A program made the position numbers and the translations under genes. Of a DNA stretch of 64,000 nucleotides, positions 41,158-49,344 are shown in pieces. Numbering within the stretch: position 1 is the stretch's first letter; every line of letters begins with the position of its first letter. The stretch covers positions 1-64,000 of the forward strand of contig CAWBSR010000015.1 of assembly GCA_963791545.1 (NCBI GenBank), written 5' to 3'. This DNA is from JALYXV01 sp963791545. GTDB lineage: Bacteria; Actinomycetota; Acidimicrobiia; Acidimicrobiales; Palsa-688. A model generated the notes under the pieces. That model ran no database searches. It was given only the letters and a program-made list of their open reading frames with translations, and was not told the origin of the DNA.

Positions 41158-42218
41158 CCGAGGAAGCGGGGCTGGAGCCGCTGGACATGGCCGGGCTCCT
41201 CGATGAGATCAACGAGGAGGTGGCGCGGCGGCGGGCGTCGGGCGAGCTCACCGGGGAATTCGAACGGGAGCTGGACCGGACCTTCGCCGAGCTGGCCCCG
41301 GTGGACGCCCTCGGGGCCGACTTCGACAGCATCGTGACCAAGATCGAGCGGTCCGCGGTGATCGATATCCGCCCCTCGACGGTGTCGGCGTACCCGGGCG
41401 CCTCCCAGATGAAGCAGGTTGTGACCAAGGCCACCGCCTTCTACCTGCGCCACGTCGCCACCCAGGCGTCGGGCTTGTTCCAGGCGATGGCCCGGGCGCT
41501 GCGCCTGCTGGGCGAGCGGGTCGACCAGCTGGAGTCGCAACCGGGCGCCGGAGCGCGGGTGGGGGCGGGGGAGCTGCTGGGGGGCCCGGCCGGCGCCGCC
41601 TTGGGCGCCATTTCCTCGCCGGCGCCGGTCTGGTGGGCCGACTTCGTGATCGCCCAGCTGGGAACCCCCTCGGGCCGGGTCTTGCACGCCCAGGCCGGCG
41701 ACGGCGGGCTGGTACGAAGGCTGGTGGATGCCGGTTACGACGCCTATGGCACCGAGCCGTCCGAGGAGGCGGCGCTGGCGGCGTCGGACCTGGTGCCCGA
41801 CATCCGGGCGGTGGAGGCCGGTGACCATCTGCGCACCCTGCCCCCGGACTCCTTGTCGGGCCTCATCCTGTCGGGCTTCATCGAGCGGCTCGACGTCGAC
41901 TCCCTCATGGGACTGGCGGCGCGGGCCGCCTCGCGGTTGGCTCCCGGGGGCCGCCTGGTCGTGGTGTCGGCCCACCCGCAGGCCTGGTCGCGCACCGGGC
42001 CCCCGCTGGCGCAGGACCTGGCGCCCGGCCGCCCCTTGCATCCCGAGACCTGGCAGGCCCTGCTCGGGCGGGCCGGGTTCACCGATCTGGCGGTGCAACT
42101 GGGCGCCCGGCCGCAACTGGCCTTGGTGGCGGACGACGCCGCCAACGAGAACTTTCGTCGCCTCGCCGAGGCCCTGGGGCCGGCCGACTATGCGGTGAGC
42201 GCCCGCCGGCGCCGCTGA
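41154..42218 (+). CDS. Methyltransferase-like protein with helical N-terminus
   Basis: A 354-aa protein. Residues about 1-130 are helical (LLDEINEEVARRRASGELTG, ATAFYLRHVATQASGLFQAM, LRLLGERVDQLES). After a Gly/Ala linker comes a divergent class I methyltransferase fold: RVLHAQAGDGGLVRRLVDAG, YGTEPSEEAALAASD, LSGLILSGFIERLDVDSLMG and LAPGGRLVVVSAHP. The glycine motif is weak, so activity is uncertain. The N-terminal module recurs in the proteins at 45647 and 48256. GTG start overlaps the Wzt stop. Confidence 0.75.
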   Translation: MTEEAGLEPLDMAGLLDEINEEVARRRASGELTGEFERELDRTFAELAPVDALGADFDSIVTKIERSAVIDIRPSTVSAYPGASQMKQVVTKATAFYLRHVATQASGLFQAMARALRLLGERVDQLESQPGAGARVGAGELLGGPAGAALGAISSPAPVWWADFVIAQLGTPSGRVLHAQAGDGGLVRRLVDAGYDAYGTEPSEEAALAASDLVPDIRAVEAGDHLRTLPPDSLSGLILSGFIERLDVDSLMGLAARAASRLAPGGRLVVVSAHPQAWSRTGPPLAQDLAPGRPLHPETWQALLGRAGFTDLAVQLGARPQLALVADDAANENFRRLAEALGPADYAVSARRRR

Positions 42219-42228
42219 GACCCTGCCG

Positions 42229-43323
42229 GTGACCGCGGTTCATCAGTTCCTGCCGGTCTACGCGGCCCGCTCCGCCATCAGCAATCACACCGACGAGGTG
42301 GCCACGACCCTGCGCCGGCTCGGGTTCAAGAGTGAGATCTGGGCCACCAGCACCTGGCGGGCGGGCCGGGGGCGGGTCCGCGACTGGCGCCAGTACCCGG
42401 GGCCGGTTCCCGGGGAGCCGACCTGGCTCCTGTATCAGCTGTCGACCGGCAGTCCCATGGCGGACGGCCTGGCCCGTCGCCCCGAGCCCAAGCTGGTCAA
42501 CTATCACAACATCACCCCACCCGCCCTGATCGCCCCCTGGGAGCCGGCGCTGACCGCGGAACTGGCCGAGGGCCGACGCCAGATGGGGGAACTGGCCGCG
42601 GGCGCCGAGCTGGCGGTCGCCGACTCCACGTTCAATGGGCAGGAGTTGGTGGCGGCGGGGTACCGGCGGGTGGTGGTGGTGCCGGTGCTGGTGGATTTGG
42701 AGGCGTTGGCGGTGCCGGCCGATGCCGGGGTGGCCCGCCGGTTGGCGGCGGTCAAGGGGGGTGGGGGCGGGGACTGGTTGTTCGTGGGCCGGTTGGCGCC
42801 GAACAAGTGTCAGCACGAGGTGGTGAAGGCGTTCGCGCTGTACCGGCGGTGCTTTGACGCCAAGGCCCGGTTGTGGTTGGTGGGGTCGTCTTCGTCGGCG
42901 CGGTATGTGACGGCGTTGGAGCGGCTGGTGGCGGCGTTGGACCTGGGGGGATCGGTGGCGTTGACCGGTTCGGTGTCCCAGGCGGCGCTGGTGTCGTATT
43001 ACCGGGGCGCGGATGTGTTTGTCTGCCTGTCGCAGCACGAGGGCTTTTGTGTGCCGCTGTTGGAGGCGATGTGGCATCGGGTGCCGGTGGTGGCGCTGGC
43101 GTCGTCGGCGGTGCCCGAGACGTTGGGTTCCGCCGGGGTGTTGTTGCCGGAGGGTTCGGGGGCGGCGGTGGTGGCGGCGGCGGTGGATCGGGTATTGGGG
43201 GACGGGTCGCTGCGGGACTCGTTGGTGGCCCGGGGTTTGGTGCGGGTCGACGAGTTCTCCCTGGAGCGGACTCGGGCCCGTTTCGCGGCCGCCATCGGCT
43301 CGGTAATCGGGGACCCGGCGTGA
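42229..43323 (+). CDS. GT4 glycosyltransferase, copy 1 of the duplicated pair
   Basis: A 364-aa GT-B enzyme. The N-terminal acceptor half (VHQFLPVYAARSAISNHTDE) is unique; from residue 134 onward it is essentially identical to the next gene's product. Donor-half motifs: LFVGRLAPNKCQHEVVKAFA, LTGSVSQAALVSYYRGADVF and SQHEGFCVPLLEAM (E-x7-E type). Since the donor half is shared and the acceptor half differs, the pair may use the same sugar donor on different acceptors. The GTG 42229 start follows the previous stop by 10 bp. The 3' half shifts to G-ending codons. Confidence 0.92.
   Translation: MTAVHQFLPVYAARSAISNHTDEVATTLRRLGFKSEIWATSTWRAGRGRVRDWRQYPGPVPGEPTWLLYQLSTGSPMADGLARRPEPKLVNYHNITPPALIAPWEPALTAELAEGRRQMGELAAGAELAVADSTFNGQELVAAGYRRVVVVPVLVDLEALAVPADAGVARRLAAVKGGGGGDWLFVGRLAPNKCQHEVVKAFALYRRCFDAKARLWLVGSSSSARYVTALERLVAALDLGGSVALTGSVSQAALVSYYRGADVFVCLSQHEGFCVPLLEAMWHRVPVVALASSAVPETLGSAGVLLPEGSGAAVVAAAVDRVLGDGSLRDSLVARGLVRVDEFSLERTRARFAAAIGSVIGDPA
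42629..43323 (+). repeat. 695-bp direct repeat, copy 1
   Basis: Identical to 43729-44423 except A at 43194 versus G at 44294, a silent change (GTA/GTG). The offset is exactly 1100 bp. It begins at CGTTCAATGGGCAGGAG and ends at the shared stop codon. Confidence 0.97.
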
Positions 43324-44423
43324 CCGCCGGCGCGGTCCACCAGTTTGTGCCGACCCTCGAGCCCAGCGCGGTGGGGTCTCATGCCTTGGAAGTGCAGCGG
43401 GCCCTGCGGACGGTGCTCGGCGTGGCTTCGGAGCTGTACACCGCCGGGATCCATCCGGACCTCGCCGGCCGGGCCCGTCCCTACCGGGACTACGGCACCG
43501 CGGTGGCGGCCGCCCCCGGCGATGTCCTGCTCTACCAGCTGGCCGTGGGTTCCGACGTCGCCGACTTCGTCATGCGCCAGCGCCGGCCGCTGGTCGTCAA
43601 CTACCACAACCTCACCCCGACCAGATTCCTGGACGGCTGGGATCCGGGCTCCCGCAACGCCGTCGATTGGGGCCGGCAGCAGCTGGGGGAACTGGCGGCC
43701 CAGGCGGAGCTGGCGTTGCCGGTTTCGTCGTTCAATGGGCAGGAGTTGGTGGCGGCGGGGTACCGGCGGGTGGTGGTGGTGCCGGTGCTGGTGGATTTGG
43801 AGGCGTTGGCGGTGCCGGCCGATGCCGGGGTGGCCCGCCGGTTGGCGGCGGTCAAGGGGGGTGGGGGCGGGGACTGGTTGTTCGTGGGCCGGTTGGCGCC
43901 GAACAAGTGTCAGCACGAGGTGGTGAAGGCGTTCGCGCTGTACCGGCGGTGCTTTGACGCCAAGGCCCGGTTGTGGTTGGTGGGGTCGTCTTCGTCGGCG
44001 CGGTATGTGACGGCGTTGGAGCGGCTGGTGGCGGCGTTGGACCTGGGGGGATCGGTGGCGTTGACCGGTTCGGTGTCCCAGGCGGCGCTGGTGTCGTATT
44101 ACCGGGGCGCGGATGTGTTTGTCTGCCTGTCGCAGCACGAGGGCTTTTGTGTGCCGCTGTTGGAGGCGATGTGGCATCGGGTGCCGGTGGTGGCGCTGGC
44201 GTCGTCGGCGGTGCCCGAGACGTTGGGTTCCGCCGGGGTGTTGTTGCCGGAGGGTTCGGGGGCGGCGGTGGTGGCGGCGGCGGTGGATCGGGTGTTGGGG
44301 GACGGGTCGCTGCGGGACTCGTTGGTGGCCCGGGGTTTGGTGCGGGTCGACGAGTTCTCCCTGGAGCGGACTCGGGCCCGTTTCGCGGCCGCCATCGGCT
44401 CGGTAATCGGGGACCCGGCGTGA
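43320..44423 (+). CDS. GT4 glycosyltransferase, copy 2 of the duplicated pair
   Basis: A 367-aa protein from GTG 43320, overlapping the previous stop. The N-terminal half (AVHQFVPTLEPSAVGSHALE, then VNYHNLTPTRFLDGWDPG) is only distantly similar to copy 1, but from residue 137 to the end the sequence is identical to it at the protein level; the DNA block is 43729-44423. The same donor-site motifs are present. The stop overlaps the next gene's GTG. The abrupt border inside the gene marks a recombination joint. Confidence 0.92.
   Translation: MTAGAVHQFVPTLEPSAVGSHALEVQRALRTVLGVASELYTAGIHPDLAGRARPYRDYGTAVAAAPGDVLLYQLAVGSDVADFVMRQRRPLVVNYHNLTPTRFLDGWDPGSRNAVDWGRQQLGELAAQAELALPVSSFNGQELVAAGYRRVVVVPVLVDLEALAVPADAGVARRLAAVKGGGGGDWLFVGRLAPNKCQHEVVKAFALYRRCFDAKARLWLVGSSSSARYVTALERLVAALDLGGSVALTGSVSQAALVSYYRGADVFVCLSQHEGFCVPLLEAMWHRVPVVALASSAVPETLGSAGVLLPEGSGAAVVAAAVDRVLGDGSLRDSLVARGLVRVDEFSLERTRARFAAAIGSVIGDPA
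43729..44423 (+). repeat. 695-bp direct repeat, copy 2
   Basis: Second copy of the block at 42629-43323. Both copies are rich in GTG, TTG, GCG and CGG codons, unlike the C-ending codons of the flanking DNA. Confidence 0.97.
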
Positions 44424-45634
44424 AGGTGACCTACGTCGTGCCCCGCTACGGCCTGGAGGTGATCGGCGGCGCCGAGTACGGCGCTCGCATGCTGGCCGAA
44501 CATCTCGTGGCGGCCGGGGTGGACGTCGAGGTGTGCACGACCTGCGCCGTGGACGCCCGGACCTGGGAGAACTCCTATCCGCCGGGCACCTGCGAGGTGA
44601 ACGGCGTCGTCGTCCGGCGGTTCTTGTCGCCCCGCCCCCGCCATCCCCAGTTCGATGAACTGTCGGCGACCGTTCTTCGCCTGCCCGCCGCGACGCCCGC
44701 TGACGTTGAGCAGCGATGGCTCGAGATGCAGGGCCCGGTGTGTCCCGACGTGCTCGATGCCGCCGACGCCAGCGGCGGCGACGCCATCATTTTCTACCCT
44801 TATCTGTACTGGCCGACCGTCATGGGCGCCTTGCGCTTCGGTCCTCGGGCGGTGCTTCACCCCGCCACCCACGACGAGGCCCCCATCCGGCTGCCCATCT
44901 TCGAGAAGGTGTTCGGCTCGGTCGGCGCCTTGGTCTTCCAGACCGCCGCCGAGCGGCGGATGACCGAGCGCTTCTTTCCTGCCGTGAGCGCCCTGCCCCA
45001 GGCCGTCATCGGCCTCGGCGTCACCGAGGCGGCGGGGGACGAGGGCACGGCTCGGGGCGCGATCGGTGTCGGTGACCGCCCCTACCTGCTGTGCCTGGGC
45101 CGGGTGGACGCCGGGAAGGGAGCGCTGATGCTGGCTGATTTCTTCGCCGCCTACAAGCGCCGGCGGCCCGGTCGGCTGACGCTGGTGTTCATGGGACCGG
45201 TCGTCGACCGGCCCGCGCCCCACCCCGACGTCATCATCACCGGTCCCGTCGACGAGGCCGTCAAATGGGGCGCCCTGCGAGGAACGGCGGTATTGGTCTC
45301 ACCGTCGCCGATGGAATCGTTCTCGTTGGCCCTGCTCGAGGGGTGGACCGCGGGGCGCCCCGCCATGGTCAACGCCGCCTGCGAGGCCACCTCGGGCCAC
45401 GTCCGGACCTCGGCGGGAGGGCTCGCCTTTGACTCTTATGGCTCCTTCGAGGTGGCCGTCGACCGGCTTCTCGGGTCCCCGGAACTGCGGTCCGCGCTGG
45501 GCGAGGCCGGTCGGGCGTATACCGCCGGGCGCTTCACCTGGCCCCGGCTCACCCAGCGGTACCGCTCGTTCCTGGAGTCCTTGGTAGCGGGACGGGACCG
45601 GCGGCGCCCGGGACCAGCGGTAGGGCCGCAGTAG
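44420..45634 (+). CDS. GT4 glycosyltransferase
   Basis: A 404-aa GT-B enzyme: VTYVVPRYGLEVIGGAEYGA, IIFYPYLYWPTVMGALRFGP, VLHPATHDEAPIRLPIFEKV, LLCLGRVDAGKGALMLADFF and SPSPMESFSLALLEGWTAGR. It belongs to the same subfamily as the gene at 50417 (VQRYGTEVVGGAELACR, FFTYLYYTTWAGLP). GTG 44420 overlaps the preceding stop. The C-terminal tail is Arg/Gly/Pro-rich. Confidence 0.92.
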   Translation: MKVTYVVPRYGLEVIGGAEYGARMLAEHLVAAGVDVEVCTTCAVDARTWENSYPPGTCEVNGVVVRRFLSPRPRHPQFDELSATVLRLPAATPADVEQRWLEMQGPVCPDVLDAADASGGDAIIFYPYLYWPTVMGALRFGPRAVLHPATHDEAPIRLPIFEKVFGSVGALVFQTAAERRMTERFFPAVSALPQAVIGLGVTEAAGDEGTARGAIGVGDRPYLLCLGRVDAGKGALMLADFFAAYKRRRPGRLTLVFMGPVVDRPAPHPDVIITGPVDEAVKWGALRGTAVLVSPSPMESFSLALLEGWTAGRPAMVNAACEATSGHVRTSAGGLAFDSYGSFEVAVDRLLGSPELRSALGEAGRAYTAGRFTWPRLTQRYRSFLESLVAGRDRRRPGPAVGPQ

Positions 45635-45646
45635 GATCGGCTCGGC

Positions 45647-46966
45647 GTGGGAGGGACTGAGCGGCCGCCGGTAACGGCGGGGGACCTTGAAGAGCGGCTG
45701 CGCCGGATGGTGGCCGAGCGCGGGGACCGAGCCCGCGGGGACCGAGCCCGTGGGGACCGAGCCGAGGGGGACGGAGCGGGCGGGGACGAGCGGCCGGTAC
45801 TGCGACCCGGTCCCGAGGCGGCGGTCGCGGCGTTGGCGGAACTGCGCCAGGAGCTGGAGACATTGCGCCACCGTTCCTTCCTGAATCCCGCCAGGATCGC
45901 CACCGCCTCCGCCTTTCCCGGTGGGTCGGCGGTGCACCGGGCCATCGGCCGGGCGGTCATCCGCCAGACCGAAGGCACCATGCAGCAGGTGCAGCAGTTC
46001 GCGGAACAGGCGATCATCGCCTTGGGGGCGGTGCTCGAGGTCCTCGAGCTCCACCTGGCCGGTACCCACTGGGAGCTGGGCAACCAGATCGACGACATCC
46101 TGATCCGGTTGGGCCGCTTCGAACGGCCCCCGGCGCCCGACCCCGGCGGCAGCGGGCCAGGCGAGACGGACGGGCCAGGCGGGCTAGGCGGGGCCGCTGG
46201 GGCGGGCGGGTCCGGCGGGGCGGGCGGGGAGCTGGCGCGGCTGCGGCGGCGGGTCGAGGACCTGGAAGCGGCCGAGGCCGCCCGGCGCTTCCGCCCCTGG
46301 TACCGCAACCAGGACTTCGAGGACCGTTTCCGCGGCAGCCGGGAAGACCTGCTGGCGCGCTACGCCGACATCGCGGACCGCTTGATCGGCTGCGACCCGG
46401 TTCTCGATGTGGGCTTCGGACGGGGCGAGATCCTGGAGTTGCTGGCGGCGCGGGGCGTCTCGGCGCGGGGGGTGGAGATCGATCCCGCCCTGGTGGCGGC
46501 CGCCCGGGACCGGGGCCTCGACGCCGAGGTGGGGGACGGGCTGGGGACCCTCGGCGGGTACGAGGACGGGGCGCTCGGGGGGGTGGTGCTGATTCAGGTG
46601 GTTGAGCACCTGCCGGCCCAGCGCCTGCTGGAACTGGTGGCCCTGGCATTCGACAAGCTGCGCCCGGGTGGCCGGCTGATCATGGAAACGGTGAATCCCC
46701 AGTCGTTGTACGTCTTCGCCAACTCCTTCTACATCGACCCGACCCACGAGCGCCCGGTGCACCCCGCCTATCTGGAGTTCCTGTGCCGGCAGGTTGGTTT
46801 CGCATCGGTGGAGCTGGACTGGCGTTCCTGGCCCCCCGAGGGGGACCGCCTGGAGCCCGTCAACGGCGGTCCCGCCATGGCAGCCAACATCGCCAAGGTC
46901 AACCACCTGTTGTTCGGACCCGGGGACTACGCGGTCATCGCTACTCGCGCTCGCCCAACCAGCTGA
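45647..46966 (+). CDS. SAM-dependent methyltransferase with repeat-bearing helical N-terminus
   Basis: A 439-aa protein. Residues 24-45 are a G-D-R-A-R repeat coded by imperfect 15-bp repeats (45718-45785). A helical module (AALAELRQELETLRHRSFLN, IRQTEGTMQQVQQFAEQAII) follows, then a Gly-rich linker and coiled coil (ELARLRRRVEDLEAAEAARR). The methyltransferase core (about 240-439) is intact: VLDVGFGRGEILELLAARGV, GVEIDPALVAAARD, VVEHLPAQRLLELVALAFDK, PGGRLIMETVNPQS. The helical-plus-methyltransferase design recalls WbdD-like chain-length rulers, with reversed domain order. GTG start. Confidence 0.88.
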   Translation: MGGTERPPVTAGDLEERLRRMVAERGDRARGDRARGDRAEGDGAGGDERPVLRPGPEAAVAALAELRQELETLRHRSFLNPARIATASAFPGGSAVHRAIGRAVIRQTEGTMQQVQQFAEQAIIALGAVLEVLELHLAGTHWELGNQIDDILIRLGRFERPPAPDPGGSGPGETDGPGGLGGAAGAGGSGGAGGELARLRRRVEDLEAAEAARRFRPWYRNQDFEDRFRGSREDLLARYADIADRLIGCDPVLDVGFGRGEILELLAARGVSARGVEIDPALVAAARDRGLDAEVGDGLGTLGGYEDGALGGVVLIQVVEHLPAQRLLELVALAFDKLRPGGRLIMETVNPQSLYVFANSFYIDPTHERPVHPAYLEFLCRQVGFASVELDWRSWPPEGDRLEPVNGGPAMAANIAKVNHLLFGPGDYAVIATRARPTS

Positions 46967-48192
46967 TGCGGCTGCTGTTTGTGGTCCCCGGCGGTGGCCG
47001 GCTGGCGCCCGAGATCGGGGCGTGGTGCCGCGAGTTCCTGACCCGGCTGGCGGGCCGGGACCACGACATCGAGGTCCTGACTACCGAGGGCGGCGTTTTT
47101 CGTGGGGGGCTGGGGGAACTCGGGGGGATCGCGCTGCATCGGCTGCCAGTCGGGCGATGGTACGCCGACCTGGTCGAGGCGGGTCAGGCGGGTCAGGCCG
47201 ATCATGCCGATCAAGTGGAGCAAGTGGAGCAAGTGGAGCAAGTGGAGCAAGTGGAACAGGAGGAGCTGGCGGAGCTGGCGGAGTTGGCGGAGCTGGTGGG
47301 CGCCTGCATCGAGGCGGGGTCAACCCCTCCCCTGGACCTCCAGGAGGCGTGGTTGAGTGGCCTCGGCCCGCCTGCCGCGGGCCTCGTTGCGTGGCTGGGC
47401 GAACGTGGGCGGGACTTCGATGCCGTGGCGTTCGTCGACGCCGCCAGCCAGGCGGCGTGGTCGGGCCTGCCGGCCCTTACGGGGGTGGTGCCCACTGTCC
47501 TGCACCCGCTGGCCGCCGATGACGCCCGGTTCCGGCTGGGCGTCTTCGACAGCGTCCTGCGCCGGCCCACCGCGCTGGGGTTCGTCGACCGGACGGAGGA
47601 GCGTCTGGTGCGCCCTCGAGCGGGACGGCGCCCGACCGCCGCTGTGGTCGGTTGTGGCTACGACGGGGGGGTGGGGGATTTTCGATCTCAGGAGGTCCAA
47701 AATCCGTCACACCCCGTCGCCGAAGCGCCGTACTGCGTGGTCGGACGGGGCAGTCGGGCCGGTCGGGACCAGGTGCTGCGCTACTCGGTGGCCTACCAGC
47801 GGCGCCACCGAGCCGCAGTGCAGATGATGTGGGCCGAAGACCTGACTGACCGTGGCGCCCGGGTGGATGCCATGCGGGGGGCCGTGGCCGTCATCGAGCC
47901 GCGGGGTATCGACCCGCTGCCAGTCCTGTGGGCCGAGGCGGGGGCGTGCCGCCGGCCCTGCCTGGTGGCTACCGGCCGTCGGGGCGCACTTCGCCCGCGA
48001 CCGGGCGCGTTGGGCTTCGGCGACTTCGTCGAGTTCGAGGCGGCGCTGGAACTGCTCGCAGATGGGGGCGTACCGGGGGCGGGAGCCGGCCTGGGAGACG
48101 AGGGGTGGCAGTTCGTGGCGTTACATTGCCGGTGGGACGACCTGCTGGCCCGCTATGAGCGGCTCCTCCATGTCATCCAGTCCCGCCGGTGA
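46966..48192 (+). CDS. Degenerate GT4-like protein with internal minisatellite
   Basis: A 408-aa protein starting like its GT4 neighbours (MRLLFVVPGGGRLAPEIGAW) and keeping the fold order (DFDAVAFVDAASQAAWSGLP, VPTVLHPLAADDARFRLGVF). The donor-site E-x7-E motif is not recognisable: the equivalent stretch reads IEPRGIDPLPVLWAEAGACR. Residues about 83-111 are a repetitive E-Q-V and A-E-L tract encoded by 9-bp repeats. It may be a non-catalytic partner or a decaying gene. ATG overlaps the preceding stop (TGATG). Confidence 0.78.
   Translation: MRLLFVVPGGGRLAPEIGAWCREFLTRLAGRDHDIEVLTTEGGVFRGGLGELGGIALHRLPVGRWYADLVEAGQAGQADHADQVEQVEQVEQVEQVEQEELAELAELAELVGACIEAGSTPPLDLQEAWLSGLGPPAAGLVAWLGERGRDFDAVAFVDAASQAAWSGLPALTGVVPTVLHPLAADDARFRLGVFDSVLRRPTALGFVDRTEERLVRPRAGRRPTAAVVGCGYDGGVGDFRSQEVQNPSHPVAEAPYCVVGRGSRAGRDQVLRYSVAYQRRHRAAVQMMWAEDLTDRGARVDAMRGAVAVIEPRGIDPLPVLWAEAGACRRPCLVATGRRGALRPRPGALGFGDFVEFEAALELLADGGVPGAGAGLGDEGWQFVALHCRWDDLLARYERLLHVIQSRR
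47212..47298 (+). repeat. In-frame 9-bp coding minisatellite
   Basis: CAAGTGGAG occurs four times exactly, then once as CAAGTGGAA, followed by CAGGAG and four GAGCTGGCG-type units. The 9-bp unit keeps the frame, so copy-number change would alter the length of an acidic helix without killing the gene. Confidence 0.9.
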
Positions 48193-48255
48193 CTTCGGCC
48201 ACGGTGGTCGCCGAGGACATCCGCGAAAACACCGGTTGGCTATTCTCGGGCACCT

Positions 48256-49344
48256 GTGAGTGAGACCGGCGTTGCCCTGGACGACCTGCTGGCGCGCCTT
48301 CGGGTGTCGGTCGCCCAGCGCCGGGCCTCGGGCCAGTACCCGCCCAACCTGGAGGAAGATCTCGACGCCCACTTCGAACGCATCATCTCGTCGCGGACCC
48401 AGATGCCCCGCCTGGCGACGCTGCGGCGGCGGATCGAGTTGGTGCGGCGGGCGTCGCGCTTCAGCCCCGACCGCATCCCGACCAGTACCCGACTTCCGGG
48501 CGGGGCGGTCTTGCACAAGGCGATGTCGCGGGTTTTCCTTCGCCAGGCCCACGGGATCTTGCTCCAGGTCCAGGAGTTCGCGGATCGCACCATCGAGGCG
48601 CTGGAGGCGGTCTCGGCGTTGGCCGACAGTCCCGACAGCCACCAGCACGTGGACCTCATCGAACTGCTCGATACCCACACCGAGGCGCTGGCCGCGGCGT
48701 CGCGGGTGGCGGAGCCAGGGCCGCACTCAGGGCTGGAGTCAGGGCCCGGGTCAGGGCCCGGGTCAGGGCCCGGGTCAGGGTCAGGGCCGCCGTCACTCTC
48801 GGACTACGCCCGCCGTCTCGAGGCGTTGGAACGGGCCGAGGCGAACCGGCGGTGGCGGCCTTGGTTCGGCCGGGATCGCTTCGAGGCCGCCTTCGACCAG
48901 GGACGGCGCGATCGACTCTCCGAAGCGACGGCCGCCGCGATCGGCGACCGGGCTCCTGTCGTGGACGTCTCGACGCTCGGCGGTGACGATCCGCTCGACG
49001 CTTTGGCGGCCCATGGCGACGGCAGCCTGGGCGCGGTCGTGGCGGTCCGGGCCGATGAGGTCCTCACCGCCCAGCAGGTCGTGGACCTGGTGGCGGTGGC
49101 CTTCGAGCGGCTCCTCGCCGACGGGCGCCTGATCGTCTCGTCCGGGGCGCCCTCCCGGGACGGGGCGCTTCCCGACGACGGGGCGCTTCCCGACGACGGG
49201 GCGCCGCGCCCGGCCTTCAATCCCACCCTCGGGCCGTCGCTGCCCGGCCGCTATGTGGCTTTCGTCTGCCGGGAGGCGGGCTTTGCCGGCGTCGAACTCC
49301 AGGACTGGTCGGGGGATGGCTACCTGGTCGTGGCCACTCGTTGA
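48256..49344 (+). CDS. Degenerate methyltransferase-like protein with repeats
   Basis: A 362-aa protein. The helical N-terminal module (LDDLLARLRVSVAQRRASGQ, ATLRRRIELVRRASRF, RQAHGILLQVQEFADRTIEA) is shared with the proteins at 41154 and 45647. A G-P-G-S repeat from 12-bp units (about 48733-48785) links to a methyltransferase remnant: APVVDVSTLGGDDPLDALAA lacks the G-x-G-x-G SAM loop, and VDLVAVAFERLLADGRLIVS remains. A second small repeat, A-L-P-D-D-G, lies near 49158-49200. Catalysis is unlikely; the helical part may be what matters. GTG 48256. Confidence 0.78.
   Translation: MSETGVALDDLLARLRVSVAQRRASGQYPPNLEEDLDAHFERIISSRTQMPRLATLRRRIELVRRASRFSPDRIPTSTRLPGGAVLHKAMSRVFLRQAHGILLQVQEFADRTIEALEAVSALADSPDSHQHVDLIELLDTHTEALAAASRVAEPGPHSGLESGPGSGPGSGPGSGSGPPSLSDYARRLEALERAEANRRWRPWFGRDRFEAAFDQGRRDRLSEATAAAIGDRAPVVDVSTLGGDDPLDALAAHGDGSLGAVVAVRADEVLTAQQVVDLVAVAFERLLADGRLIVSSGAPSRDGALPDDGALPDDGAPRPAFNPTLGPSLPGRYVAFVCREAGFAGVELQDWSGDGYLVVATR

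Noticed and set aside
42999..44177. Minus-strand frame rich in His/Arg/Gln opposite the duplicated glycosyltransferases
   Set aside because: It simply repeats because the DNA block repeats; no protein features.
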